Positions 48,592 to 61,521 of a stretch of DNA of 64,000 nt are shown here, in pieces (the first letter of the stretch is position 1; the number at the start of each line of letters is the position of its first letter). The notes under the pieces are model-generated. The model was given only the letters and a program-made list of their open reading frames with translations. It did not search any database and was not told the DNA's origin. A program made the translations under genes and the position numbers. The stretch is taken from positions 1,123,050 to 1,187,049 of the forward strand of contig NC_035171.2 in the NCBI RefSeq assembly GCF_001659605.2, in the 5' to 3' direction. Source of the stretch: Manihot esculenta. Lineage: Eukaryota > Streptophyta > Magnoliopsida > Malpighiales > Euphorbiaceae.

Positions 48592-51446
48592 TCATTCATC
48601 TTCTGCAATGAAGTTTGGCAATTCACCTTGGCAAAGGTACTCATCACATAAAGATGCTGATTCCCAATCCTTCCGCAGCCGCAAAATGTCCTCAGTGAAA
48701 GTGGATCCTGAGGCTCCAATGAAAACACTAGACATAGCACAGATTGTCTTATCAAGCATGGCTTCCACCTGCAAGAAAAAGAAAGCATGCAAGTCCAGGA
48801 ACCTTTTAACATGAAATTGTTACGCCTTGTGCAGATTATGGGGTTCAGAATGTGTATTTGCATTGACAAAATAACAGAGTAAAAACCAAATGCTTTAGTA
48901 TAATTTTCATACATTCAGCTTAAAAGAAAATCACCACAATTATGCATAAACTGAATCATGTTTTCTTCTTCTTCTTCTTCTTTTTTGGTTGGGAGGCAGG
49001 GGAAGGGAGATAATTCTCTGCTATTTATTCACAGAACTGATAATAAGAACTTCTCATAGCTACACAGGGTTGAGCTTTGTGATAAACACTTTTTTTGGAG
49101 AATTACAATATAAAATTTTTACTAAGATATAAGAATGCCCTAACAAGAGAAACCACATTCAACCACTTTCCCATAGACTTTAAAAATCTAGACACATGTG
49201 AAACATAAAAATTGCATGCCTTTGATGCTCATGTGCAAATAAGGATTGTTCACATTAGCATAAGAGTAAACTATCAAAGGGAATCATAAGCTCACTGTGT
49301 GCAACTAAGGATTGTTGTCATTTTTTTTTTCTTATAACCGCAGTCAATATACTTTCCTGCATCTACTAGTGCAATGTTACCAATTTCAAGGATTCAGAAA
49401 AAAGACACCTCAAATTGAAGTAATAATAGATTAACTAAATGAGAAACACTGCTCGTATTTTTCTTCAGTCTGATTGGATCAGAAGCTGAAATGAAATCCT
49501 GAGCTTAATTGGAAATACCAATGTGTGATGCATTTCCAGCGTTGGATATATTGGTCAAACATATGGGGATAATCAGTGAAATGAACAGAAAAGGTAGGGT
49601 AAACTCACTCAAGAGAAAAAGAACGAAAAATAGAATACAAAATCTTACCTGAGAATCACCCTCAATGCCGTGTCTTGATAACAAAGCATCCCACTTCTCT
49701 ACTGAAGTATGTGATGGCCGTTTGACAAGGGGTACAGCTTTGCCATTCACCAGAATTAGGGACTGCAACAAATCAGTTTCACTTTCTGCTGCATCAGTGG
49801 AAAGATACATGACTGGTGCATTGGCCCTCTCAACCACCCGTGCAATGCAATCTGCAGCTTGGGGTATGGGGTAAAAGCAACTTGGCTTTTTGACATTGCT
49901 GGCAAAACATCAAAAAATTGTTCATCTGTTAGAGCTACAATTATATATATATGTATATATATATATATATATACATACACACACATGCCATCATTATACT
50001 GAATAATCTACACAAATACACACAAGCAGCAGTGCATGCCTAGCAGGCCCAGAAACCAATTACTTTTAGAAGAAAAAGAAAAAGCCACAAAAGCAAGGAA
50101 AGAAAAGGATACCAAAACTTCAAAAAGCCATGGCGCCGGAAATGGAGGGCAATGAAGTTCTTCCCCAAGAAAGTTTGAATAAATCGCTGGGCAGTAAGTA
50201 TAATAAGCCTACTTGGTTCAATCAATGTCTTGCATTTGTGAGCAAGAGGACCACCGGGCTGCAACACCCACTCCTTCTCTACATCAGCGAAAAACACGTC
50301 TCCAATAGCAATCACATCATTATTGGCAGTAAACTTGGCCTGCACATCCTGAACAGTCTTTTTACTTGGTTTCTTCACATCCTCCTTCCAAGGCGACTCA
50401 AGCTTGCCCATTGAAATACCTAACCCTTTCAACCTCTTAACGTGTTCTTCATCCACATAGCACGGAACAGGTGAAGAGAAGTAACATATAAATCGATCAA
50501 TATGCACATGATTCTTCCTCATCTGTGCAAACTCTTCAAATGTCACTACCACCTTCCTTCCCAAACAATGATTTATGTGTTCAATATCTAACACCCTACT
50601 ATATTGGAAATCAAATTTAGAACTTGGCATAACCAAAACTCGATTCAACAAAGCCGCGAAAAACATATGCTTCTCCAAGCAAATCAAATGGTTACTCATC
50701 TGCCCAGATAAGCAAATGGCAAACAAGAACTTGTCTGATCTGGGTTTCCAGTCTATTGTCTTCCTATCCGAGAATCTCGACTCCACCTTCCTACACCTAT
50801 CATAACCAAATCCAGAACCCACAAAGTCTGGAGCAGATACATTGACATTTGCAGACTCGTGAGGGGATAATAGAACCTGTTGAATTTGTTTATTTAAAGA
50901 AATCTGCTTGAGAAGGGCAGATCTCAAATCCTCAATCTTGAATCTCAAACCTTGTTCCTCTAAGTTATTGAACTCAAAAGAGGCATTGGAATTAACACTT
51001 GTATTAGAATTGGAATTAGAAAGCGTATTGCTGTTATTATTGTGAAATGGAAATGATTGGTTCAAGAGAGAGAGCAGAGAAAGTTGCTGCTGACCCAGCA
51101 AGTAAAGCGCTTGTAACTCAGCCTCTCTCATCCGGTCTGAAACGGAATCAAGCCTGAGAGCAGAGAGATTGGCGGAGAACATATTCCTAATATCCGCAGA
51201 GAAAATGATGACGACGATTAAGAGAGGGAGAAAAATGGCCAACAAGTAGTAGTAGTACCTCTTATTGAAGTTACGAAAGAAACGACGGCGAATTGAACCA
51301 CCAAAAGACTCGGTCTCCTCAATGTGGAAGGTGGAGGTGGATCGCCGCTGGGGAGAGGAATGGTTGTGATGGTGATTGGGCTTCCTATCATTTTGCTCAA
51401 TTAGAGTGTGGCGATCATCTTCCTCGTCAGACGAATCTCTATCCAT
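48592..51446 (-). CDS. Plant O-fucosyltransferase family protein
   Basis: GDP-fucose protein O-fucosyltransferase-like (GT106/DUF246-type) predicted Golgi type II membrane protein. Three exons: 51446-50113, 49898-49649, 48768-48592, 586 aa. A cytosolic acidic/His-rich N-terminus is followed by a transmembrane helix at about 64-83 (YYYYLLAIFLPLLIVVIIF) and an Asn/Ser-rich stem. The catalytic region starts near FLFAICLSGQMSNHLICLEKH. It has the HFRRHGF nucleotide-sugar loop, STDAAESETDLL, and the FIGASGSTFTEDILRLR C-terminal motif. The acceptor is unknown for most members. Intron 1 contains a TA/CA microsatellite. No defects seen. Confidence 0.9.
49942..49986. repeat. TA/CA microsatellite in intron 1
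   Basis: ATATAT runs then ACACAC, in the first intron of the O-fucosyltransferase gene. Confidence 0.9.
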
Positions 51447-51736
51447 TTCTGGGAAATGGGTATTAGATTAAGCAATGCAAATGAGAATGAGTGTGATAGT
51501 GAGAAAAGATCTGACAATGGAGTGGTGGAAGACTAGAGAAGCAGGAATATCATCGAACAGACAGTCGGTGGATCAATGGATGGAAGAAAAGGACCTCGTA
51601 TCTGCTTCATCTTCATCGGGCCGGGCCTTCATGTCTTTTAAGCTTCGGCTTTCTGGTCCACAGGTTTCGGGATTTGGCTGCTCAAAACGGTGACGTTTCA
51701 ATCTTTTTTTTTTTTTTGAAAGCAACGTTTCAATCA

Positions 51737-51792
<56 letters not shown>

Positions 51793-52729
51793 CCAGGTCT
51801 TCTTTGATTATAATATTTTAGCCTCTGCTATTCAGCATTCTATGCGATCTCAGCCGTGGAGAATTACGACATACGTGGCATCTATTTTAAAAATTAACTC
51901 ATGTTTCAATGTATTTTTTTCAAGTTTATCTTTCAAAATGTTAATACGTAGAATGATACCAATGATCTAAAATCCAAAAAATAGGATTTTAAAATGGGTT
52001 TTGTAAGATTGAAAAAAAAAATTTAGATCTAAAGGAGAGTATTTTTCCTTTTATATGTTTCCTTTTAACAGTTAGTGACGTGTAACAGAATATGTATCAT
52101 TGGACTACCTGTTCCTGCTACGTTGATACAGACGTACGTGGAAATCAGATCTCTGTCCCATACATAACGGTCTCTGATTCTCTCCAGGTATGCATGCGGA
52201 TGGTCCCATAAAACGAATGAGCTGAATTCCTTTTGGGTTCCGAGCTGTGCCAGAAGGTAAGAATAAGGCTAGGCCCAAAAGAGATCTGTTCATTGAACCA
52301 AATGAGTTGGGTCGGTCTGATTGGAGAATCTGACTGAAGTGCGGTCTTTGAGCTGAGTGGACTGGATCTGACTCAAAAAGAAATTTAAAAGCTTTCGAAT
52401 TATAAGCTGTCCTAAATCTGGCCTCAATCCGAAGTGAAGAAACCCGCGGTCATCAGATACTATAATAAAATTATATTTGAAAAATCAATTGCTACCAAAT
52501 TGGACCGTAACTTCAAAGTAATATTTACTGTTATTTGGTAACCATGTAAGGAATTACTGGTAAAAAAAATTTTCAATTAAGAAACTTTTTCCGATACAAG
52601 GGGAGAGTGACACGTATTGAAAGTTTAAGGCACGTAGCAGATATGCATGCGTTACAGAGCAACGAGCATTCGTGGCAAGTCCCCATTAATTAAAGGTCAT
52701 CAACCAGCAAAACGCTACCAATCAAGAGC
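51447..52729. other. Intergenic between divergent genes
   Basis: Contains the 5' flank of the O-fucosyltransferase gene (left), an ATT microsatellite (51737-51791), and the promoter side of the small plus-strand gene. No other gene recognised. Confidence 0.5.
51737..51791. repeat. ATT trinucleotide microsatellite
   Basis: About 18 uninterrupted ATT units, around 290 bp upstream of the O-fucosyltransferase start codon. Confidence 0.95.
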
Positions 52730-53138
52730 TTGGAGAGGTGGAAGAAGGGAGAAGAGCAAGTGAAAATGGAGGGGAGATTAGTAGTTGGGTGGTTATGGAG
52801 GAGTCAAAATGTTGGAGATAAACTGAAGAGAGATGACTTGATGAGAAGAGTCATCACCACAAAAGCTTCCAACAGAGCTTCAGTACATGGAACCAAGCGA
52901 CCTGTCACTCAAACCATTGACGTCAGTTCACAATTCTTCTTTCTTTAATTAATCATCTTCTTGGTCGGGTGGAGATTGACTTTTATATATGATCATGTAT
53001 TCTGTGTTGCAGAGGGAGGAAGTGGAGAAGGAGATCCATAAAGGCAAAGAGGATAAAGAAAAGAAGATTAAAGAGATGGAGAAGACTGTGGATTCCCATT
53101 TCAGAAACCAGTCTGAAGATGATGATCATAAAACTTGA
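52730..53138 (+). CDS. Small unrecognised two-exon protein
   Basis: Not recognised. Exon 1 is 52730-52921 (donor GAC|GTCAGT), exon 2 53013-53138 (acceptor TTGCAG), joining in frame to 105 aa. The first half is mixed basic (VVGWLWRSQNVGDKLKRDD), with TKASNRASVHGTKRPVTQTID before the junction. The second half is strongly charged and likely a helix or coiled coil (KEIHKGKEDKEKKIKEMEK), ending HHKT-like DDDHKT. A start at Met13 (52766) would give 93 aa. No signal peptide or membrane segment. The clean splice sites and phase support a real gene, but it could also be a fortuitous pair of frames. A plausible 3' untranslated region follows. Confidence 0.5.
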
Positions 53139-55890
53139 TTGTCTGTTTGTTTATTATATTTGCTAATCAAAATAACCTGCTTAAAGCGTTTGGGCTTTAT
53201 TTTCCTTTTAGCTGCTTGTGCTGTGCACACATGTAAGAGTAAAGGTTAATGTTAGTGTTAATCAAGTTTTGTGCTTTGTTTTGATTGAAAGTCCCTAATA
53301 ATTAATAAAGGCTTTGTTTTGTTTAAACCGATTAAATGGAAATGATTTATTTAATTGATAGATGTAATCATGCATTAAAGAGATGGAGATGGTGTATTAC
53401 CAAACTTAACAAGTGACAAGCTGAAACAGACAACTTCGTGTTAAGCAGCATTCCTGTGTTCTTGGATATAATTTGGTTACTGGGATCAACTTGGAGATTC
53501 TCTCTCTCTCTCTCTCTCCAGCGAGCCTTCAACGAGCCCATTTCTTAGCGCTTGTGGTTGCGAGCCTTTGCCAACCAGTTCAGTTGAGCTGAGAGAAGGG
53601 TCCAAGTTGAGGCCCATCGCCCATTACTACATTTAAGAATGGGATATGCTTTATGTGAATGGGCTGCCCCATTTTATATATTGATGGGCCTACTGAGCTC
53701 GGATAATTGAATCTCAACATATATAGGTTTTTTGTAGGATAGGCAAAATGTCACTTCAATAATTACTATGGAATTAGTAAGAATTTTAATTTTTTTATTA
53801 ATCATGATTCCATTTCACTTAGAATAATAAAAATAATTCATCTTAAATATAAATATATAAGATAATGAATTCGTGTTTAATTTAGACAAAGTATCTTAAA
53901 TATTTAAAATTATTTATTAATTCATAAAAGTTTCATCTACCATCTTAATTTTTTTTTTAAAAATTGCGTAACGGATAAGACAAAAGAAAAGTGGAGGGTG
54001 ATTTTTTATTATTATTATTTTTGGTGAGAAGGTGATCCGTTTTGTTAATATTTTAGAGGTAAACATTGACTCTTGCTTCTGAATAGTCAATACGATTAAG
54101 CTTGAAAATGAAAGAAACGGACAGTCAATAGTTGTTCACCGTAATTAATTAAATTAATAATAAATTTGAATTCAAATTCAAATTCAACGAAATTTTCGGA
54201 TCAATAATCGGGATTATGTCTCTCATTTCTTGTGATTTCCTTTGCTTTATATATATATATAATTTAATTATCAAATGTGAAGCGGTGATTTTAGTTTAAA
54301 ATTCAGAAATTTGAATCAGAGGGCTCTAATTAATTATTTTATTTTATTTTTAAAAAAAATGTCTTAATACGAAATTGAATGGAACAGCAATTGGTCTATG
54401 AAAATAGAAGAATGGATAGTGCATTTTGAATTATAAGCAGACAATGAAGAAGCAAAGGCAAGTGTATATGAGTTGTGATAAAACTGCACGTGGACGGCTG
54501 GTCTGAAGGCAGAGATTTTGTGAGTCAGATATGGATGGTTTGAAGCTTCTTAAATACAGAGGAAGACTGAATCAAATACAGCCTCTTCCTTCCAAGACTT
54601 TGAAAAGACCTTGCAGGGGCAAGGGGTGTGCAGGCAGTTGCACTTTCCCATTACAACTTCTAATCTATATGTTGGGTGGTGGTTAGTCCTTTCGGACAGG
54701 GATATTGATGCAACATCGGCTACTATGGAATTAATCGAATTGTTTATTAATTTTAATTATTTTTATAATCTGATTTGATTTGTTTTGTTTGGTTTAGTCT
54801 AAAATGAATGACTTCCTTAATTTAAGCACTTTACTTCACATGAATAGCGATTTTTCTAACAAAATAACCAATTGTGTTTTTATCTAGTAATGATTATAGA
54901 ACCAAGTTCACATTATTTAATGACTAATTATATTGTCTTTGAAATCAAAATGTTTTTCTTTTTTTTTTTTAAAAAAAAAAAGTTTTTTTTTTTAAAAAAA
55001 AAAGGAAAATTCCAAGTAAGTCATGATGAAATTATTAAATCATATAAAATGAAAAAAAGGCAATAAAACAAAGAGGAAGCATGTGAATCACTGTAATAGG
55101 TAATAATGAGGGGAGACATGAGGATATGATAATGCCACCCTTCTTTTTGTTTGGAGCACTGCTAATTTATGGGTAAATTTTTTTTTTTATTTATACATTT
55201 AAATTTCTATATTTCAATAAATTTTCTATGATAATTTTTTTTTGAAAATACTATGATATTTAATATTATTGAAAAAAATATTAAATTATAGATTCTACTA
55301 AATTTTATAAATTGTATTGCAATTAAAAAAAAAGAAGGAAATAACACAGTGAAGAATCCAATTGAACTTTCAAAATGCGTCAAGGCCACGAGAAGAGTCA
55401 AAAGAAGGAAGGAAAGAAAACCAAGCCATTGACGGAACGGCGCAGAGTAAAAGAAAGCGACACAAAGGAGGAGCCTTTCATTGTTTGTTTTAGACCCGAA
55501 ACTCATCATTTTATTCCCTTCTTCCTCTCACCAGCTCTGAGTCTTAATTTCCTCAATTTTGATTTCGCCATTCTTAGACATCAATCTTATCCCCTTCTTC
55601 CCATTCCACAACTTAAATAACAAGCTTTTATCCTTCTTTTCTTCTTATACACTTGTAGCTCTTCCTTGATTAATCCATATCAGTATTATATTTTTGTTTT
55701 GCTTCAGCTTTCGTCTGTGATTCTTTAAAATCACTGCAAAGCAAAGATACCTTTTTGGGATTTGCTACATTTTTCCACAATCTCTTGTAATTATCCCATC
55801 TGGGTTGTGTTCATTTGCTCTTTCCTTATATACATTCAAGAAGATATCTTTGACTGCGTTTCTTGGAAATATCCTTTCTGGGAATCAGCT
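53139..55890. other. Intergenic, no gene seen
   Basis: Long AT-rich spacer. It holds a TC run (53499-53518), an odd block of T and A homopolymers at 54957-55003, and the 5' untranslated region and promoter of the ATL gene at the right end. Confidence 0.5.
54957..55003. repeat. Alternating T and A homopolymer block
   Basis: About a dozen T, then A, then T, then A in succession, which can fold as a hairpin. Possibly the remains of A tails, or slippage, or an assembly artefact. Confidence 0.7.
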
Positions 55891-56724
55891 ATGGGGGACT
55901 TAGACAACTCAGTAACTGTGCAAATAACTGGCAAGATCATGGTGGTTGCCGTAATCATTCTATTTATGGTGGTAGCTTTTGTTCTCTTGCTTCATCTCTA
56001 TGCAAAATGGTTTTGGTGGCGCACTGAAGAGCCTGCTCGTCCAGCATCCTCTCGCCGGAACCGCCGCCGTTTCGTTTTTACCCCTGGTCAGGATCCAGTC
56101 CGGAGAGGGCTAGACCTCTCGGTCCTTAAATCCCTACCGGTGGTAATTTTCCAATCCAAAGACTTCAAAGATGGGTTGGAATGTGCAGTTTGCTTAGCTG
56201 AAGTTGCAGAGGGGGAAAAAACGAGGTTGCTGCCCAAATGCAACCATGGTTTCCATGTTGATTGTATTGATATGTGGTTTCAATCGCACTCCACTTGTCC
56301 TCTCTGCAGAAACTCAGTAGCGCCATTACCCGAATGCTCCAGCTTCGACAGTAGTGATTTGCAAGAGAACATTCATTCTCCAGAGGAAATTTTGGCTTCT
56401 GGGTATTCGACAGAATCTCCAAATTTTCCCACAAATGTGTTGTTTTGGGGGGACCAGACTCAAGTAAGCACCGGCGGCAATGGAGGCGGCGGCTTGGAAG
56501 AAGCAACTTCCGCTCAAGCACCTTCTTCGTCTTCTTCCTCCTCTTCTTCTTCCAGGCAAGATGAGATGCTGGTTATTGATATTCCTGTGCAAATGAGTGA
56601 TAATTTTCCTGAGGAAGAATCCAAGTCGCCAATGCCTACACAAAGGTTAAGGTCGTTGAAGAGGCTTCTGAGCCGGGAAAAAAGGGTGGCTCCTAGTAGT
56701 TCTAGTAGTTCAGTTGATATCTAA
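55891..56724 (+). CDS. ATL-type RING-H2 E3 ubiquitin ligase
   Basis: Membrane-anchored ATL-family ubiquitin ligase, intronless as is usual for the family; 277 aa from the ATG at 55891 (MGDLDNSVTVQITGKIM). The frame stays open for 43 codons upstream, but the MGD start matches the family and places the transmembrane helix at about 16-37 (IMVVAVIILFMVVAFVLLLHLY). A GLD motif is at 73-75. The RING-H2 has C98, C101, C117, H119, H122, C125, C136, C139 and a Trp at 129 for E2 contact. The tail carries a poly-Ser run and a basic RLRSLKRLLSREKR stretch. It resembles the ATL2/ATL3 group, linked in Arabidopsis to elicitor responses; that role is inference. Confidence 0.93.
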   Translation: MGDLDNSVTVQITGKIMVVAVIILFMVVAFVLLLHLYAKWFWWRTEEPARPASSRRNRRRFVFTPGQDPVRRGLDLSVLKSLPVVIFQSKDFKDGLECAVCLAEVAEGEKTRLLPKCNHGFHVDCIDMWFQSHSTCPLCRNSVAPLPECSSFDSSDLQENIHSPEEILASGYSTESPNFPTNVLFWGDQTQVSTGGNGGGGLEEATSAQAPSSSSSSSSSSRQDEMLVIDIPVQMSDNFPEEESKSPMPTQRLRSLKRLLSREKRVAPSSSSSSVDI

Positions 56725-58197
56725 CCAAAGATGAGAAGACGTGTATTGTGTATGTAAATCTTGAAAAGCAGAAAAAAAAAGGGGTGCCTGTGGATGACTG
56801 AAGATATTGCATTATCTCGTCAACATTGGCTAGATTTGGTTGGAGGTTGATGAAAAATCGAGTCCTTTTCAATATAATCCTTAAGAATTGGTGCTTCTTT
56901 ATGGAGGTAAAGAAAACCTCTCTGCTTGATTTGCTCAGTATTTGTCTGATTTTTGATACTGAGTAGTCTGAAATGACTTAAGTCTGTTTCACAAGACGTT
57001 GCTGGTAAAGCTATGGTATGGAAGCAGAGATTTAGGAACAGATGTCTGAAAACTGAAATGAAAATATTGTGTGAGAGGGGAATAGGGTACTAAGCTAGGC
57101 ATCCATCTGCCTCTGAAGATGTATTTCTATATACATTCTTGTGTCACTATTGATTCCATTGAATTCCCATGGCTTGGATTTGTTTTATTTTTTGAACCAC
57201 AGCAAGTATTAAAATATATTGGTTCATTTTCAAACTTGGGCAAATCTTGTGCTGATCATCCTGTGCGATCTTTTTGAATCTAAGCCTCTAGCAAAAAGCA
57301 TCATCATTCTACAGGGTCATTTCAGGTTTGCCAATCTTACAATGACCTGTAAAAAATGAATTTCTCCACTGTAGTATTTCCTAGAAAGACAAGACAATTA
57401 GCACATGGGGAAGTGCATACTTTCCACTATAATTCAAAAATGCCAATGCCAAGGAAAAATCTCCAAATTCTCTTAACGCAGGGTGTCCATTAATCCTTGT
57501 ATCTCTGTCAACAATCAGCAGTATTCAAACCTTAATGGGTAACTTCCTCAATCATACTTCCTTAAAAGATAACCCCACCCAAGTCAGTAATGGACAATTG
57601 GGCATATGTCTTTGTCAAGATTGAGATGTTGCTTCCTCTATAGTAGTTCATTGCTCCCCGCAAAATCGTTAATAGGCATAAATATCTGAAATCCTCACCG
57701 TGTAACTTCTTCATCACTCAATAAATCTACAGCAGGACAGATTCCTCTCTCTTTTCCTCCTCTCAAGTCAAGAAAATTACTATTCTTTTTTGTTTTTTCA
57801 ATAAAGCAGCTGCTATTCAAGAATCAGGACAATGTTTGAATATTAAAGTGAACAAACATTAGGAACATTCTGTAGCCATCATCCTAAATCATAAAAATAT
57901 AATGATAAAAATAATAAACTTAGACAAAAGTCGCCAAGAAAGCAGGGATGTAAGATTGAACTTTCAATAGGCTACACATAATAGTTAGAGTGAACATACA
58001 TGTAACCAAGTAAACAACAACAGCAAAGTAGAAGATATTTAGTGCAAGACAGCTGGTCTAGATACTGATAGTTTCTGTCTATTCAAATGATCTTATACAC
58101 CTCCTTGCCAGTGTAGTTCTCCATTCTCCACCAGAACAACTTATCCTTAGCCATCGAAATTGATGTTCCCCTGTACATTTTGGTCATGAAAACACTA
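56725..58197. other. Intergenic; possible coding relic near right end
   Basis: The left part is the ATL 3' untranslated region. On the minus strand at 58087-58186 an open stretch encodes MTKMYRGTSISMAKDKLFWW and a following NYTGKEVYKII before a stop. It looks protein-like but is not recognised. It abuts the 3' LTR end at 58198. Confidence 0.35.
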
Positions 58198-59168
58198 TGT
58201 CACCAGTAAACAGGTCCATAACCTTTGATGCCATGAGGATTGTTATGCTGATCAAGACACATATATGGTATCTCAAATGTTTGTCTTCGGTGCTTTGTGT
58301 CAATAGCTCGGCCACTCCCATTTTCACGGAATAAGTGATTCAATATCCGAATTTCACTTCTACCGTGTGGCCTTAGTTCCACGAACTAAGTTCAACCTTA
58401 ACCAGTAGTTCAAAACAAAAGCAATTGGGTGATTGTGGCAAAAGAAGATTGATTGGAGAGAAAGGGTTGATAGATAAATACAAGAGAGTGATGATGGAAG
58501 GAAGAAAATTGTATTGCTTTAGAAAGTGATTTATAAAGTATGGATGCTTTAGCTAAAAGCTCTAAACTGTACAACTGAATCTCATTGTGGGTATTTATAG
58601 GCATCCCACCTCCTCAACATGTGGTGGAGATGCATTCTCTAATGTGTGGATAGAATTGTCCTTCTAGAACTTTTAGGGGCCTTTTGATAATTTTACATTC
58701 TTGGGAGAATTCTAGATTGGTTGGCCAAATTGTCTGTGGGACCCTTTTGGTCGGAAATATCTTGTTGTCCAATAGATTTCTGAAAGCTTCTGGACTGGTT
58801 TGACAGCCTCCAGGCTGTTTTGGGCGCTTCTGGCCAATTCTGGGCAATTCTAGAACCTCCGCCCAAGGCCCTTTTGAAAGCTTCGCATACCTTCCAGCAT
58901 GTCCCAGCGCCTTGCATTTTCTCTCCGTCACTCGCACGCTCCAACCTCGTCTAGCGTAGCTCCGTAGGCCAACCAGCAGTTGTCCCGCAGCAGCAGTCTT
59001 GCACTGCTGCCTGTGCTCCCTGCGCGTTAGCCTTGCGTGCATGCTTCGCGCACTCCGCAATACGCTGCGCCAGCCAAATCTCATTTAGGCACTCCACAGA
59101 CCCACTGTCGCAATTCTTCCTTCATCAAAATTTTTAGATTTTTTGAAGAGTTGGGAAGAGCTGTGACA
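58198..59168 (-). repeat. 3' LTR of chromovirus
   Basis: On the minus strand it begins TGTCACAG just after the purine tract and ends CTGGTGACA; TGTCAC/GTGACA form inverted ends. Length 971 bp. The partner LTR is outside the window, so the left boundary (58198) rests on the end motif only. Confidence 0.55.
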
Positions 59169-59249
59169 TGCTCCCTCAGCTATTTCCGTGATGCCCTCGT
59201 CGCGTCTTGCCAATAGGCTTGCACCTTGTCCTCATGTTGCCACAAGAAA

Positions 59250-59793
59250 AATTCATTTTTTCAGCTCACCTTAGCATCTAGGAGCCCCTTCCATTTCACC
59301 AGATACTCTTTATACGGTGTATGGGAATCTCTCTTCGGTATTTGCCTATGAGTCAAGATCACTTCCTCATCGTGATCCAAGATTATGAAAACTGCTGTTG
59401 GAGCCTTTGCGACTTGTTCCTTCTTGGATCACCTTTATCTAAATAGTAAGACTTCAGAAAACTTACATGAAACACCAGATGGCACTCCAGGTATGGTAGC
59501 AACTTGACTTGGTGAGCCAGCTTCCCAATCCATTTTTCCACTGAAAATGGTCCCTCGTACCTTCGCAGTAATCCTTTGTGAGCTTTCTTAAAATTCCGAA
59601 TGGTCTGAAGAATAAGTTTCACCATGATGAGATCCCCTTCCTCAAACTCTCGGTGTCTCCTCTTTAGATCTACCCACTTCTTCATCTTCCTTGCTGCCTT
59701 CGCCAAAGAAGCCTTTGCTAGCTCGAGCTTCTCTCTCCAGGCTTTGGCGAATCGAAAGGCACCTGGACTTTTCCCTTTGTATGGCACTACCAT
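59250..59793 (-). pseudogene. Integrase C-terminus and chromodomain fragment
   Basis: Contains EFEEGDLIMVKL, LRRYEGPFSVEKWIG and HLVFHVSFLKSYY of the integrase C-terminus, then after a frame change a chromodomain core (YKEYLVKWKGL) followed by a stop. Part of the dead chromovirus. Confidence 0.8.
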
Positions 59794-59814
59794 GTCATAA
59801 GGTGCAAGTGGTTG

Positions 59815-60487
59815 CTATCCCGTGGCTAGCTCGAACGGGCTTGCCCCCATAGAGTCACTCTTCTGCAGATTATAAGAGAATTGGGCTACATCTAGTAACT
59901 TAACCCAATTTCTTTGGTTAGTAGTGACATAATGCCTTAGATACAACTCCAATAAGGCATTGATACGCTCGGTTTGCCCATCCGTCTGAGGGTAGAAACT
60001 TGTAGAGAAATTAAGATCAGTGCCCATGATCTTGAACAACTCCGTCCAGAAGTTTACCACAAATCGAGTGTCCCGATGGTTGATAATGGACCGTGGTATT
60101 CCTCAATATTTCACCACGTCCCTGAAGAACAGTCGGACTGCATCCCTTGCATTAAAGTTGGTCGGTATTGCAATGAACACCCCATATTTGCTGAATCGGT
60201 CAACAACAATCATGATGTTGCTGAACCCATTTACCCTCGGCAACCCAATGATAAAGTCCATGGAGATACTCTCTCAAGGTCGCTTGGGGATTGGGAGAGG
60301 ATCTAGAAGTCCCGCTGGCCTTTGTTTCTTGGTTTTATCCTACTGGCAAACTAAGTAGATTTTCACATATAGCTCCACATCATCGAACATCCGAAACCAA
60401 TAGTAGGCACATTCCAACAAAGCCATTGTTCTCCTTGCTCCAAGATGGCCAGCCCAGAGGAAATCGGGGCACCCACTTATGATTTCC
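59815..60487 (-). pseudogene. Integrase core fragment
   Basis: Includes the zinc-binding-region remnant at the right (GHLGARRTMAL) and the catalytic core end with STSFYPQTDGQTERIN, a hallmark of Ty3 integrases. Interrupted by several stops. Confidence 0.85.
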
Positions 60488-61521
60488 TGTAACATCCTAA
60501 AAAAATATATAATAAAAATAAAAATAATAATAAGGATAATAAAATAAAAATAAAAAAATAATAAATAAAAAGAATAAGAAAAAAAAAGATAGATAAATTA
60601 AATTGTAATGTAAAGACAAATGGCTCATTTGTAACCACTCAAGCAAATAAATTTTATAAAAAAAGAAAAAGAAAAAGAGAGGAAGAAAGAAAAGAAAATG
60701 CTAGAAGAAGAAAATCATTCTTCATTTTGTTTATTTTCTTTCTCTGCCGAGAACTACCAAGGGAATGCCCATTTTTCATCTTTTTTTTCTCTACACCAAA
60801 ATTGCTTCAAAATTTCACCTCCAATCAATTCCCCATCTTCTCCCAACACCTTTCCAAAGAAGAATTTGAAGAAAAGAAGGGAAATCAAAGAGAAATTTCA
60901 AGGTTGAGGGAGAGTGAATAGTAACCTAAGGGTTTGGAAAGTTAAAGGTAAGTGAGGGGTTTTGATATAGGAATATTTTCTTATCATTTTTATGTATCAT
61001 ATCTATGAGAAATATTGTATTAATGTGATTTATTTGTTTATTTTTCATGAAGAAGAAGTGGAAGGGAAGAGTGGAAGTTCTAAAGGAAAAGGAAGAGAAA
61101 AGGAAGATTAGAAAATTTTAAGGTTTGTGCTCAACTTTGTTTGAATAAATTTAAGAATTTGTTCATTATGTTTTATTTGAACATTTTACTACTCTAGTAG
61201 AAATAGACCAAGAGAAGAATAGTTTAATTATAATGTTTAATCAAAGTGTGAGAATTAATAGATTTAATAGATAGAAAATTTTAAAATTAATATGTAATTT
61301 AACCAAAATGTAAGTTATGGATCTAATGAAATGACTCTATTTTCTTTGATAGAAATATAATTTGGTTAGATATAGCGACAATAAAAAAAAAATTTAGTAG
61401 ACTAACAAAAAAAAAAAGAAGGGGTCATGATTTACATGATATTAAAGTAAAAATAAGAGAATTGTTTAAAAATGTGATGTCTCCGGCTCGGTTAATTAAA
61501 TAACTGGGTAAGGGTGTTACA
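60488..61521. mobile_element. Solo LTR inserted in chromovirus pol
   Basis: 1,034 bp with TGTAACATCC at one end and GGGTGTTACA at the other (TG..CA, inverted TGTAACA/TGTTACA). It separates RNase H from integrase. The 5-bp flanks, TTTCC left and TTTTC right, agree at four of five positions, and the interrupted pol frame lines up across the insertion, as expected for a solo LTR left by recombination. AT-rich, no genes; orientation not certain. Confidence 0.8.

Noticed and set aside
55762..55890. Upstream in-frame extension of the ATL gene (43 codons)
   Set aside because: It adds a second hydrophobic stretch ahead of the usual MGD start and does not resemble ATL N-termini; treated as 5' untranslated.
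58410..59084. Frames of 64-156 codons on the minus strand
   Set aside because: They lie inside the 3' LTR of the chromovirus and share no features with known proteins.
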